A stretch of 64,000 bases of DNA, taken from assembly GCA_021787615.1 (NCBI GenBank), contig JAJYLP010000006.1:1-64000 (forward strand), in the 5' to 3' direction. This DNA comes from Pseudomonadota bacterium (GTDB lineage Bacteria; Pseudomonadota; Gammaproteobacteria; Steroidobacterales; Steroidobacteraceae). Positions 1 through 10,966 of this stretch are shown here, piece by piece; within the stretch, counting starts at the first letter, position 1; every line of letters begins with the position of its first letter. Under the pieces are notes generated by a model. It made no database searches and was not told the origin of the DNA. It saw only the letters and a program-made list of their open reading frames with translations. The position numbers and the translations under genes are program-made.

Positions 1-132
1 TCGCTGAAGCTGATCGAGATCCACGAGCAGATCGAGCGCGAGTACCCCGGCAGGATCGACCTGACCGAGCTGTTCGACTTCCCCACCATCGCCGAGCTCG
101 CCCGCCACCTCGAGGGCAAGCTCGCCGGCTGA
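1..132 (+). CDS. acyl carrier protein-like, C-terminal part
   Basis: The window opens inside this gene: frame 1 reads without a break to a TGA at 130-132 and gives 43 residues. The sequence begins SLKLIEIHEQIE and ends with FPTIAELARHLEGKL, which is the second half of a phosphopantetheine-binding carrier domain. The first serine is probably the serine of the DSL motif that carries the 4'-phosphopantetheine arm (inference, because the upstream residues are missing). The gene stops right after the domain, so this is either a free-standing carrier protein or the last domain of a larger synthase; the window cannot tell. The FPTIAELA pattern is commoner in secondary-metabolite or specialised acyl carriers than in the fatty-acid AcpP. 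It converges on nadC. Confidence 0.75.
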   Translation, partial: SLKLIEIHEQIEREYPGRIDLTELFDFPTIAELARHLEGKLAG

Positions 133-139
133 GCGTGCC

Positions 140-1018
140 TCAGCGCCCGTCGAACTCCAGGCGCATCGACAGGTCGACGGCGCGCACGTGCTTGGTCAGC
201 GCGCCGACCGACACGAAGTCGACCCCCGTGGCCGCAATGGCGCGCACGGTCTGGAGACTGACGCTGCCGGAGGCTTCGAGCAGCACGGGGCGGCCGCGGG
301 CACGGTTGTGCGCCACCGCCGCGGCCATGTCCTCGAGCGTGAAGTCATCGAGCATCACGATGTCCGGCTGCGCCTCGAGTGCCTGCTCGAGCTCGCCGAG
401 CGATTCGACCTCGACCTCGATGCGCGCCCCGGCGGCGCTCGCGCGCGCCACGGCCACCGCCTGTGCGATGGATCCGGCCGCGAGAATATGGTTCTCCTTG
501 ATGAGCACCATGTCGTAGAGCCCCATGCGATGGTTGCGGGCGCCGCCGCAGCGCACCGCGTACTTCTGCGCGCTGCGCAGCCCGGGCAGGGTCTTGCGGG
601 TGTCGAGGACGGTGCAGCCGGTGCCCGCCACGGCCGCGGCGAAGCGGCTGGCGGCCGTGGCGGTGGCCGAGAGCAGCTGCAGGAAGTTGAGCGCGGTGCG
701 CTCCCCGGTGAGCACGCTGCGGGCCGGTCCTTCAACGGTGCACACGAGCATTCCGGGCGTGAGGGTGGCGCCGTCGGCGGCGTTCCAGGTGAGGCGGGTC
801 GCGGGGTCGAGTCGCCGGAAGCACGCCTCGGCCCAGGCTTGTCCGCACAGCACCGCCGCCTCACGGCTCACGATCCGGCCGCGCGCGCGCTGGGCGAGGG
901 GCACGAGTGCCGCGGTGAGGTCGCCGCTGCCGACGTCCTCGCGCAGTGCGGCAGCGACCTGCTCGGCCAGGTCTGCGGGCAGGGTGAGGGCGGGGGGTGC
1001 TGTGCCGGGCTCGCTCAT
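140..1018 (-). CDS. nadC: nicotinate-nucleotide pyrophosphorylase (quinolinate phosphoribosyltransferase)
   Basis: The product, 292 aa, is the usual family length. NadC converts quinolinate and PRPP into nicotinate mononucleotide, CO2 and PPi in de novo NAD synthesis, in the cytoplasm. The protein shows the N-terminal domain (EDVGSGDLT near residue 27) and the barrel motifs DTRKTLPGLR, the Arg/His-rich GGARNHRMGLYD, then IKENH, the EVEVES strand and the substrate-loop MLDDFT (the family usually has MLDNF). It is monocistronic and divergent from the DUF1289-grxD pair, with 61 bp between the start codons. nadA and nadB are not in the window. Confidence 0.96.
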   Translation of the reverse strand: MSEPGTAPPALTLPADLAEQVAAALREDVGSGDLTAALVPLAQRARGRIVSREAAVLCGQAWAEACFRRLDPATRLTWNAADGATLTPGMLVCTVEGPARSVLTGERTALNFLQLLSATATAASRFAAAVAGTGCTVLDTRKTLPGLRSAQKYAVRCGGARNHRMGLYDMVLIKENHILAAGSIAQAVAVARASAAGARIEVEVESLGELEQALEAQPDIVMLDDFTLEDMAAAVAHNRARGRPVLLEASGSVSLQTVRAIAATGVDFVSVGALTKHVRAVDLSMRLEFDGR

Positions 1019-1037
1019 GGCGGCAGGCTATCACGGG

Positions 1038-1079
1038 CGGGGTTTGAACCTGGCCGGCGCGGCCTCATAATGGGCATGA
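1038..1079 (+). promoter_or_regulatory. candidate sigma-70 promoter for DUF1289-grxD
   Basis: A TTGAAC hexamer at 1044-1049 and CATAAT at 1066-1071 are separated by 16 bp. Transcription would start about 7-9 bases after the -10, at or next to the ATG at 1080, and no Shine-Dalgarno sequence is visible. This would give a leaderless or nearly leaderless message. The assignment rests on hexamer matching only. Confidence 0.4.
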
Positions 1080-1277
1080 ATGTCCGAGGCTCTCGCGCTG
1101 GCGCCACGCCGTCCCCCTTCTCCCTGCGTCAAGGTCTGCTCGCTGGATGAGCGGGGGTACTGCACCGGCTGCCTGCGCACCGTCGAGGAAATCGCCCGCT
1201 GGAGCGCGCTCAGCGCCGCGGAGCAATGGCAAGTGATCGCCGCGATCGAGCGGCGCAAAGTGTCCCTGAAGAGGTGA
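1080..1277 (+). CDS. DUF1289 family small cysteine protein
   Basis: A 65-aa protein matching the DUF1289 family, with the core SPCVKVCSLDERGYCTGC followed by RTVEEIARW. The four cysteines (two in CVKVC, two in CTGC) are spaced as a likely metal site, though the family's function is unknown. The gene lies 4 bp upstream of the monothiol glutaredoxin gene and is almost certainly co-transcribed with it, which would fit a part in iron or thiol handling (inference). The start is set by the ATG directly after the candidate -10. Confidence 0.85.
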   Translation: MSEALALAPRRPPSPCVKVCSLDERGYCTGCLRTVEEIARWSALSAAEQWQVIAAIERRKVSLKR

Positions 1278-1281
1278 AGCG

Positions 1282-1611
1282 ATGGACGTAGTCGAGAGAA
1301 TCAAGGCCGAGGTCAGCGCGCAACCGGTGGTGCTGTTCATGAAGGGCACGCCGGATTTCCCGCAGTGCGGCTTCTCGGCTCAGACGGTGGCGGCCCTGCG
1401 CGCGCTCGGCGCCGAGTTCAAGGCGGTCAATATCTTCGAGGAACCGGAGCTGCGCGAGGCGCTCAAGCGCTATTCCAACTGGCCGACGTACCCGCAGCTG
1501 TACGTCAAGGGCGAGCTGCTCGGCGGCTGCGACATCACGCTCGAGATGTATCAGAGCGGCGAGCTGCAGAAAGTGCTCGAGAGCGCCGGGGCGCTCGGCA
1601 AGCACAGCTGA
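1282..1611 (+). CDS. grxD: monothiol glutaredoxin Grx4
   Basis: A 109-aa CGFS-type glutaredoxin, full length for the single-domain class. It carries the active-site CGFS in PDFPQCGFSAQ, the glutathione-binding WPTYPQLYV and the GGCDI turn. Proteins of this class bind a bridging [2Fe-2S] cluster with glutathione and pass it to iron-sulfur targets, often with BolA, rather than acting as disulfide reductases. It is the second gene of the DUF1289-grxD pair and converges on rnt with 18 bp between. Confidence 0.95.
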   Translation: MDVVERIKAEVSAQPVVLFMKGTPDFPQCGFSAQTVAALRALGAEFKAVNIFEEPELREALKRYSNWPTYPQLYVKGELLGGCDITLEMYQSGELQKVLESAGALGKHS

Positions 1612-1629
1612 AGCGCTCGCCGCCGGCCC

Positions 1630-2343
1630 TCAGGGCTCTTCGGCGGCCTCCGGATCGCTCGGCTGGGTCTGCCAGCCGAGCGCTTGGGCGCGCGCCTGGG
1701 CCGCCAGGGCGCTTTCGCGCAGGCGGTTGCACACCAGACAGAACAGCTCCGCGGTGCGCTCGGCGTCGTAGCTCGCCGAATGCGCGCTCGAGGGATCCCA
1801 GTCGAGGCCCGCCACCATCGCCGCCTTGGCGAGCACGGTCTGGCCGAGGGCAGCGCCCGCCAGCGTCGCGGTGTCGAAGCACGAGAACGGATGGAAGGGA
1901 TTGCGCTTGATGTCGGCCCGCTTGACCGTGGCGTTGAGAAAGCCCAGGTCGAAGGCGGCGTTGTGGCCGACCAGGATCGCGCGCCGGCAGCCGCAGTCAC
2001 GCATGACGTGGCGGATTTCCCGGAAGATCCGCTGCAGCGCCTCGCGCTCCGGCAGCGCCGGGCGCAGCGGATGGAACGGATCGATGCCGTTGACTTGCAG
2101 CGCCGCCGGCTCGATGCGCGCGCCCTCGAACGGCTTGACGTGATACGAGTGCGTCGCGCCGCGGCGCAGCAGCCCGTCGGCGTCGATGTCGATCATCACT
2201 GCGGCGATCTCGAGCAGCGCATCCGTGGCAGCGTTGAATCCGCCGGTCTCGACATCGACCACCACCGGGAGAAAGCCGCGGAACCGCCCGGCCATCGGTC
2301 CGGGCGCCGCGGGCGCGGGTTCGGCGCCGTGGGTCTCGCTCAT
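1630..2343 (-). CDS. rnt: ribonuclease T
   Basis: The product is 237 aa, starting MSETHGAEP. RNase T is a 3'-5' exoribonuclease of the DEDDh family that trims tRNA and other stable RNA 3' ends. The exonuclease motifs are [11 protein letters not shown] (Exo I, near residue 27), [11 protein letters not shown] (Exo II) and [14 protein letters not shown] (Exo III with the catalytic His and Asp). The start ATG at 2343 overlaps the TGA of pyrC in an ATGA junction, so the two genes are translationally coupled. The upstream in-frame extension lies within pyrC and is not family-like. Confidence 0.93.
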   Translation of the reverse strand: MSETHGAEPAPAAPGPMAGRFRGFLPVVVDVETGGFNAATDALLEIAAVMIDIDADGLLRRGATHSYHVKPFEGARIEPAALQVNGIDPFHPLRPALPEREALQRIFREIRHVMRDCGCRRAILVGHNAAFDLGFLNATVKRADIKRNPFHPFSCFDTATLAGAALGQTVLAKAAMVAGLDWDPSSAHSASYDAERTAELFCLVCNRLRESALAAQARAQALGWQTQPSDPEAAEEP

Positions 2344-3395
2344 GGACGCTCCACCGCCTCGATGCGCCAGCCGATGCGCTCCCCGGCGCGCAGCGCGACG
2401 ATCTGTCCGGTGCCGAACGCATAGCTCGCCGGCACCTCCCAGGGCGATCGCACCAGCCGCACGCGGTCCTCGTTGCGCGGCAGGCCATAAAAATCCGCGC
2501 CATGATGGGCGGCGAAGGCCTCCAGGCGCTCGAGCGCGCCGAGGGCCTCGAAGGCCTCCGCATACAACTCGAGCGCCGCATGCGCCGAGAAGATCCCGGC
2601 GCACCCGCAGGCGCTCTCCTTGGCCGAGCGGGCGTGCGGGGCGCTGTCGGTGCCGAGAAACAGCCGCGGGCTGCCGCCGCGCACGGCCGCGCAGAGCGCC
2701 TCGCGGTCGGCCTCCGACTTCAGCACCGGCAGACAGTAATGGTGGGGGCGGATGCCCCCGGCGAACAGCGCATTACGGTTCATCAGCAGATGCTGCGGCG
2801 TCACGGTCGCGGCGATCCCCGCGCGGGCGCCGAGGACGAACTCGACCGCCGCCCGCGTGGTGATGTGCTCGAACACCACGCGCAAGCGGGGGAAGCGCTC
2901 AACCAGAGGCGCGAGTACGGTGTCGATGAAGCGTGCCTCGCGGTCGAACACATCGACGCGCGGATCGGTCACCTCCCCGTGGACCTGCAGTGCAAGCCCG
3001 GTCTCCTGCAGCCGCTCGAGCACGCCGTGGACGCGAGGGATTTCCGTCACCCCCGCGTCCGAGTGGGTGGTCGCCCCGGCCGGGTAGAGCTTGAATCCCA
3101 GGATGCAGCCGCTCGCGCGGGCGCGCTCGACCTCCTCGGCCGGGGTATCGTCGGTGAGGTAGAGGCTCATCAGCGGCGTGAAGCGCGCGCCGGCCGGCAG
3201 GGCCGCGAGAATGCGCTCGCGGTACGCCAGCGCCTCGGCCGCGGTGCGCACCGGCGGGCGCAGATTCGGCATGATCAGCGCGCGCGCGAAGCGCGCCGCG
3301 CTGAAGGGCACGACAGCGGCGAGCGCCTGCCCGTCGCGCACGTGCAGGTGAAAGTCGTCAGGCCGGCGCAGCGTGAGAGTGCTCGGGGCGCTCAT
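2340..3395 (-). CDS. pyrC: dihydroorotase, class II
   Basis: The 351-aa enzyme catalyses reversible cyclisation of carbamoyl-aspartate to dihydroorotate in pyrimidine synthesis. Visible motifs are the metal-binding [10 protein letters not shown] near the N terminus, [17 protein letters not shown] with the lysine that is carbamylated in the family, VHGEVTD, FEHITTR and LGTDSAPH. The size matches the E. coli-type class II enzyme. The ATG at 3395 overlaps the stop of the upstream peptidase gene (ATGA), and its own stop overlaps rnt: a tight three-gene unit mixing peptidase, pyrimidine and RNA-processing functions. Confidence 0.96.
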   Translation of the reverse strand: MSAPSTLTLRRPDDFHLHVRDGQALAAVVPFSAARFARALIMPNLRPPVRTAAEALAYRERILAALPAGARFTPLMSLYLTDDTPAEEVERARASGCILGFKLYPAGATTHSDAGVTEIPRVHGVLERLQETGLALQVHGEVTDPRVDVFDREARFIDTVLAPLVERFPRLRVVFEHITTRAAVEFVLGARAGIAATVTPQHLLMNRNALFAGGIRPHHYCLPVLKSEADREALCAAVRGGSPRLFLGTDSAPHARSAKESACGCAGIFSAHAALELYAEAFEALGALERLEAFAAHHGADFYGLPRNEDRVRLVRSPWEVPASYAFGTGQIVALRAGERIGWRIEAVERP

Positions 3396-4933
3396 GTGTG
3401 GCGCTCCAGTGTCTGCAGCACCTTCTGTCTTACGAGCAGCTCCAGCGCGAAGCGCACGCCGAAGCCGGTGATGTCGGTGTTGACGTGACCGAGACCGCCG
3501 GTGCGCGTGGCCGAGGACAGATCCACATGCGCCCAGGGTATCTGGCGCGGCACGAAGCGGCTGAGAAATCGCGCGGCGAGGATGTGATCGCCCTTGCCCT
3601 CGACGGCGCACTGCAGAATATCCGCCGCCTTGCTGTCGAGGTCGGCATCGAAATCCGCGTCGAACGGGAACGGCCAGACGCGCTCGCCGCTGGCGCGGCC
3701 GGCTGCGAGCAGCCGCTCGGCGAGCGCCGGGCGGTTGGTGAACACACCGCTCATGCGCTCGGTGAGTGCGTACACGCACGCACCGGTCAGCGTCGCAAAG
3801 TCGAGCATCAGGCGCGGGCGTGTGCGCGCGGCGAGCGCCAGCGTGTCGGCAAGCGCCATGCGCCCCTCCGCGTCGCTGTGCACGATTTGGATCGTGACGC
3901 CGTTAGCCGCGCGCACCACCTCCTGCGGCCGGTAAGCGCGCGGACCGATGTGGTTCTCGCTGATCGCGAGCCACGCGTCAGCCGCGATCGGTGCGTTGAG
4001 CTCGGCGAGCCCGATGAGCGTTGCGAGCGCCACGGCGCTGCCGCCCATGTCGGTGTGCATCTCGAGCATGCTCTTGTGCGGCTTGAGGTTGACTCCGCCG
4101 GTGTCGAACACAATGCCCTTGCCGATGAGCGCCAGATCCGGGGCTGCCGTGCGCCGGCGCGCCGGACGATACGAGAGCCTCGCAATGCCCGCGTCGCGAT
4201 GGCCGTTGCCCGCTGCGACCGCGAGAAACGCGTTCGCACCTGCGCGGCGCAGCGCCGCCTCGCCGAGCCAGCGCATGGCAAGGCCATGGCGGCGCGCGAG
4301 GCGGGTGAGCACGGAGTGGTAGCCGCGGGAGTCGAGCATGTTCGGCGGCAGCGCAGTGAGCCAGCGCGCCAGATTGGTCCCATCGGCGCTGACGGTCGCG
4401 TAGCGCGTATCGAGGGCAGGCTCGGGCGGCAGCACGATGCGGCGCAGGGCCGGGGTTGCGCGCCCGGCGCTCTTGAAGCTCGGCAGCGCGAAGTGCTCGG
4501 CGAGCGTTGCGGCGAGCAGCGCCTCGAGCGCGGACTGGATCCTCGCGGGCGTGCCGACGGCCGCGAGCGCGACGGTCTGCGGGGCGCGCGCGGCGGCCGC
4601 CTTGAGCATTCGTCCGGTCAGCTGCAGCAGCTCGAAAACACTGGCCTCGTCGGGGGCAAACCCGAGCACCGCCAGCGTCTGGCGGCGGTTGGCGAGCGCA
4701 CTCGTGCGCACGGTGCCGGCGCGCGGCCGCTCGCGCGCGTGTAGCGCCTGCCAGCGCTCGCCCTCGGGCAGGCGCGCGAGGCTCTCTCTTCCGGCAGACT
4801 CGGGCATCACCACAAGTAGAGTGTCGGGTTCGCCGAGCGTGCGCGAGCGCACGATTTGCGGCCGTACCGCCGGCGGCAGCAGCGCAACAGGGCCGCGCGG
4901 GCGCGCGCGCAGCTGCGGTCCTTGCTTGACCAT
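3392..4933 (-). CDS. M17 leucyl aminopeptidase-like protein (divergent paralogue)
   Basis: A 513-aa cytosolic metallo-aminopeptidase of family M17. The C-terminal catalytic domain keeps all metal-ligand positions: GKGIVFDTGGVNLKP (Lys and Asp), MLEMHTDMGGSA (Asp) and HSDAEGRMALAD (Asp, Glu and the following Arg). HSDAEGR replaces the NTDAEGR of canonical PepA. The N-terminal domain is not recognisably PepA-like. A second, canonical pepA lies at 44984-46477, so this is a divergent paralogue, perhaps with other substrates. Start chosen as the ATG at 4933 (MVKQGPQ); an ATG 11 codons upstream at 4966 is possible. It leads the peptidase-pyrC-rnt unit. Confidence 0.88.
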   Translation of the reverse strand: MVKQGPQLRARPRGPVALLPPAVRPQIVRSRTLGEPDTLLVVMPESAGRESLARLPEGERWQALHARERPRAGTVRTSALANRRQTLAVLGFAPDEASVFELLQLTGRMLKAAAARAPQTVALAAVGTPARIQSALEALLAATLAEHFALPSFKSAGRATPALRRIVLPPEPALDTRYATVSADGTNLARWLTALPPNMLDSRGYHSVLTRLARRHGLAMRWLGEAALRRAGANAFLAVAAGNGHRDAGIARLSYRPARRRTAAPDLALIGKGIVFDTGGVNLKPHKSMLEMHTDMGGSAVALATLIGLAELNAPIAADAWLAISENHIGPRAYRPQEVVRAANGVTIQIVHSDAEGRMALADTLALAARTRPRLMLDFATLTGACVYALTERMSGVFTNRPALAERLLAAGRASGERVWPFPFDADFDADLDSKAADILQCAVEGKGDHILAARFLSRFVPRQIPWAHVDLSSATRTGGLGHVNTDITGFGVRFALELLVRQKVLQTLERHT

Positions 4934-5153
4934 CGCGGTTGAAACCCGGATTATTGCGCGGCTCATTGACAGGCGACTTTCGCTCGCAGGGGATGCTGGC
5001 GGCGCATCGTACTCCATTCGGCCGAGGCGTTTCGCATCGGGTGTGTGCGTCGTAGGTCCGAGGCTGCGCCACCGGGCCGAGCGGCGGATGTCGAGGAATT
5101 CGACCCCTTGGGCCGCGCGCGCTGTGACGTTGCGCGGCCGAGTGTGAGACCGC

Positions 5154-7826
<2,673 letters not shown>

Positions 7827-7846
7827 AAGCTGAAGGCAATATTGCG

Positions 7847-9181
7847 ATGAGCGCGGCAGAGAGCCTCGTTGAAGTGCGCGTGCCCGACATGGGCAATTTC
7901 AAAGACGTCGCCGTGATCGACGTGCTGGTCAAGGCGGGCGAGGCCATCGAGCCGGAGGCGCCGCTGGTCACGCTGGAGACCGAGAAGGCCACTATGGACG
8001 TGCCCTCGACCGTCGGCGGGGTGATCGAGAAGCTGCACATCGACAAGGGCAGCACCGTCTCGGCGGGCGATCTGGTGGCCACCGTGCGCACCCGCGGCGC
8101 CGCCGCATCAGCTGCCGCCGCCGTGCCAGCACCGACGCCCACACCGCCGCCCGCACCCGCGGCTGCGGCTCAGCCCGCATCCGCGCGCGCACCAGCCGCC
8201 GCAGCCGCACCCGCGACTGCTCAGACTGCGGTGCCCGCCTCCGCGGATCTGCCGCCGATCAACGAGCCCGGTTTCTCGCGCGCCTACGCGGGGCCGAGCG
8301 TGCGCAAGTTCGCGCGCGAGCTCGGAGTGGACCTCACCCGCGTCACCGGCAGCGGCCTGAAGGGGCGCATCACCCACGATGACGTCAAGACGTTCGTCAA
8401 GGGCGCGCTGGCGGCGCCGGGCGGCGGCGGCACAGGCGCGCTGCCGGCGGTGCCAACGGTGGATTTCGCCGCGTTCGGACCGATCGAGACGCAGCCGCTC
8501 TCGCGCATTCAGCGCATCGCCGGCCCTCGTCTGCACGCCAGCTGGGTCAACGTGCCGCACGTGACGCAGTTTGACGAGGCGGACATCACGGAGCTCGAAG
8601 CGCTGCGCACCACGCTCAAGGGCCAGGCCGCCGAACGCGGCATCAAGCTCACGCCGCTCGCGTTCATCGTGCGCGCCTGCGTCAAGGCGCTGCAGGCATT
8701 CCCGACGTTCAACGCCTCGCTCGATCCCGCGGGCGCGAACCTGATCCTGAAGAAGTACGTGCACATCGGCTTTGCCGCTGACACACCGAACGGCCTGATG
8801 GTGCCGGTGCTGCGCGAGGCCGACCGCAAGGACATCTACGAGGTGGCGCGCCAGCTCGGGGAGCTGTCCGGCGCGGCGCGCGCCGGCAAGCTGTCCGCGG
8901 CGCAGATGCAGGGCGGGTGCTTCACGGTCTCCAGTCTCGGGGGCATCGGCGGGACCGCCTTCACCCCCATCATCAATGCTCCCGAGGTGGCCATCCTCGG
9001 GGTATCGCGTTCGGCGTTCAAGCCGGTCTATCGCGACGGCGAGTTCGTCCCGCGCCTGATGCTGCCGTTGTCGCTGTCCTACGATCACCGGGTCATCGAC
9101 GGGGCGGCCGCGGCGCGCTTCACGAGCTTCCTCGCCAAGGCTCTGGCCGATCCGCAGGCGCTGCTCGAGGCCGTGCCGTGA
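7847..9181 (+). CDS. aceF: pyruvate dehydrogenase E2, dihydrolipoamide acetyltransferase
   Basis: The 444-aa E2 core subunit transfers acetyl from its lipoyl arm to CoA. Order of domains: one N-terminal lipoyl domain with the lipoylated lysine in TLETEKATMDVP (near residue 45), a long Ala/Pro-rich linker (about residues 83-130), the peripheral subunit-binding domain (AGPSVRKFARELGVDL), a second linker, and the catalytic acetyltransferase domain ending with LSLSYDHRVIDGA (His and Asp of the active site). Many proteobacterial E2s carry two or three lipoyl domains; here there is one, and another sits on E3. Its TGA overlaps the GTG start of lpdA. Confidence 0.96.
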   Translation: MSAAESLVEVRVPDMGNFKDVAVIDVLVKAGEAIEPEAPLVTLETEKATMDVPSTVGGVIEKLHIDKGSTVSAGDLVATVRTRGAAASAAAAVPAPTPTPPPAPAAAAQPASARAPAAAAAPATAQTAVPASADLPPINEPGFSRAYAGPSVRKFARELGVDLTRVTGSGLKGRITHDDVKTFVKGALAAPGGGGTGALPAVPTVDFAAFGPIETQPLSRIQRIAGPRLHASWVNVPHVTQFDEADITELEALRTTLKGQAAERGIKLTPLAFIVRACVKALQAFPTFNASLDPAGANLILKKYVHIGFAADTPNGLMVPVLREADRKDIYEVARQLGELSGAARAGKLSAAQMQGGCFTVSSLGGIGGTAFTPIINAPEVAILGVSRSAFKPVYRDGEFVPRLMLPLSLSYDHRVIDGAAAARFTSFLAKALADPQALLEAVP

Positions 9182-10932
9182 GCCGCATCGAGCTGGCGGT
9201 GCCGGATCTCGGCAACTTCAGCGAAGTGGCGGTGGTCGATGTGCTCGTCAAGGCCGGCGAGCGCATCGAGGTGGACACGCCGCTGCTGACGCTCGAGACG
9301 GACAAGGCGTCCATGGATGTGCCCGCGACGGCCGGCGGCGTGATCGCCGAGGTGCTGGTCAAGTCGGGCGATAACGTTTCCAAGGGCACGCCGATCCTGC
9401 GCCTCGACACGGACGCGCCGGCGGCAGCCGCGGCTGCGCCGGCTGCGGCTGCGGCTCCTGCGCCCGCACCCGCCGCGACACCGGCACCATCGGGCGGATC
9501 AGCCCCCGGGGCCAACGTTGGCTTCGACCGCTCGACGCAGCTGCTGGTGCTCGGCGCGGGCCCGGGCGGGTACTCGGCGGCGTTCCGCGCCGCGGATCTC
9601 GGCCTGAAGGTGACGCTGCTCGAGCGCTGGTCCACGCTCGGGGGGGTGTGCCTGAACGTCGGGTGCATTCCCTCCAAGGCGCTGCTGCACGCTGCGAAGG
9701 TGATCGACGAGGCCGCCGCGATGGCCGCGCACGGCATTGCCTTCGGCGCGCCCGCGATCGATCGGACGAGACTGCGCGAGTGGAAGAACTCGGTGGTGCG
9801 CAAGCTCACCGGCGGCCTGGCCTCGCTCGCCAATCAGCGCAAGGTCGAGGTGGTGCGGGGCGAGGGCACGTTCCTCGGGCCGAATGTCATCGAGGTGCGC
9901 GCCGAGGGCGGCACCGAGCGCATCCGCTTCGAGCAGTGCATCATCGCGGCGGGCTCCGAGGCGGCGCGTCTGCCGGGGCTGCCCGAGGATGCGCGGATCA
10001 TCGACTCCACCGGCGCGCTCGAACTGGAGACATTCCAGGGGCCGCTGCTGGTGATCGGCGGCGGCATCATCGGCCTTGAGATGGCTTGCGTGTACGAGGC
10101 GCTCGGTACGCGCGTGAGCGTGGTGGAACTGACGCCGCAGCTGATTCCGGGCTGCGATCCGGATCTGGTGCGCCCGCTCGAGAAGCGCATCCGGGGCCGT
10201 TACGAGCAGATTCTGCTCGGCACCAAAGTGACGCGCGTCGAGGCACTTGCCGAGGGGCTGCGTGTGAGCTTCGAGGGGGCCAAGGCGCCCGCTTCGGCCA
10301 CCTACGAACGGGTGCTCGTGGCGGTCGGCCGGGTCCCGAACGGCAAACGGATCGGGGCCGAGGCCGCCGGCGTGCACGTGTCGCAGCGCGGCTTCATCCC
10401 CGTCGACAAGCAGATGCGCACCAACGTGCCGCACATCTTTGCAATCGGCGACATTGTCGGAGCGCCGATGCTCGCCCACAAGGCGTTGCACGAGGCGAAG
10501 GTCGCTGCCGAGGTGGCCGCCGGGCTCAAGCGCGCATTCGATGCGCGGGGCATTCCCTCGGTGGCCTACACCGATCCGGAGATCGCCTGGGTGGGCCTGA
10601 CCGAGACCGAAGCGAAGGCCAAGGACATCAAGGTGGAAAAGGGCACATTCCCGTGGGCCGCGAGCGGCCGCTCGCTCTCGCTCGGGCGCGACGAGGGGAT
10701 GAGCAAGCTGCTGTTCGACCCGGACACGCATCGGGTGCTCGGCGGCGGCATCGTCGGCCCCAACGCCGGGGAGCTGATCAGCGAGGTCGCGCTCGCGGTG
10801 GAGATGGGCTGTGATGCGGCCGACGTTGGCCTCACCATTCATCCGCATCCGACGCTCTCGGAAACAGTGGGCGCGGCAGCGGAAGCCTACGAAGGCACGC
10901 TGACCGACCTGTACATCCCGAAGAAGAAGTAG
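9178..10932 (+). CDS. lpdA: dihydrolipoamide dehydrogenase with N-terminal lipoyl domain (PDH E3)
   Basis: The 584-aa protein reoxidises dihydrolipoyl groups with FAD and NAD+. It is a fusion. Residues 1-80 are a lipoyl domain (TLETDKASMDVP holds the modified Lys), then an Ala/Pro linker, then full E3: FAD motif VLGAGPGGYSAA, redox disulfide GGVCLNVGCIPSK, NAD-binding VIGGGIIGLE, FAIGDIVG, and the C-terminal HPHPTLSE with the catalytic His-Glu pair. The GTG start at 9178 overlaps the aceF stop, and the E3 domain could not start elsewhere without losing the lipoyl domain. Lipoyl-E3 fusions are known in several beta- and gammaproteobacteria. Confidence 0.96.
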   Translation: MSRIELAVPDLGNFSEVAVVDVLVKAGERIEVDTPLLTLETDKASMDVPATAGGVIAEVLVKSGDNVSKGTPILRLDTDAPAAAAAAPAAAAAPAPAPAATPAPSGGSAPGANVGFDRSTQLLVLGAGPGGYSAAFRAADLGLKVTLLERWSTLGGVCLNVGCIPSKALLHAAKVIDEAAAMAAHGIAFGAPAIDRTRLREWKNSVVRKLTGGLASLANQRKVEVVRGEGTFLGPNVIEVRAEGGTERIRFEQCIIAAGSEAARLPGLPEDARIIDSTGALELETFQGPLLVIGGGIIGLEMACVYEALGTRVSVVELTPQLIPGCDPDLVRPLEKRIRGRYEQILLGTKVTRVEALAEGLRVSFEGAKAPASATYERVLVAVGRVPNGKRIGAEAAGVHVSQRGFIPVDKQMRTNVPHIFAIGDIVGAPMLAHKALHEAKVAAEVAAGLKRAFDARGIPSVAYTDPEIAWVGLTETEAKAKDIKVEKGTFPWAASGRSLSLGRDEGMSKLLFDPDTHRVLGGGIVGPNAGELISEVALAVEMGCDAADVGLTIHPHPTLSETVGAAAEAYEGTLTDLYIPKKK

Positions 10933-10966
10933 GCGGGCGGGCAGTGTCTCGAGCGCAAATCGGCTC

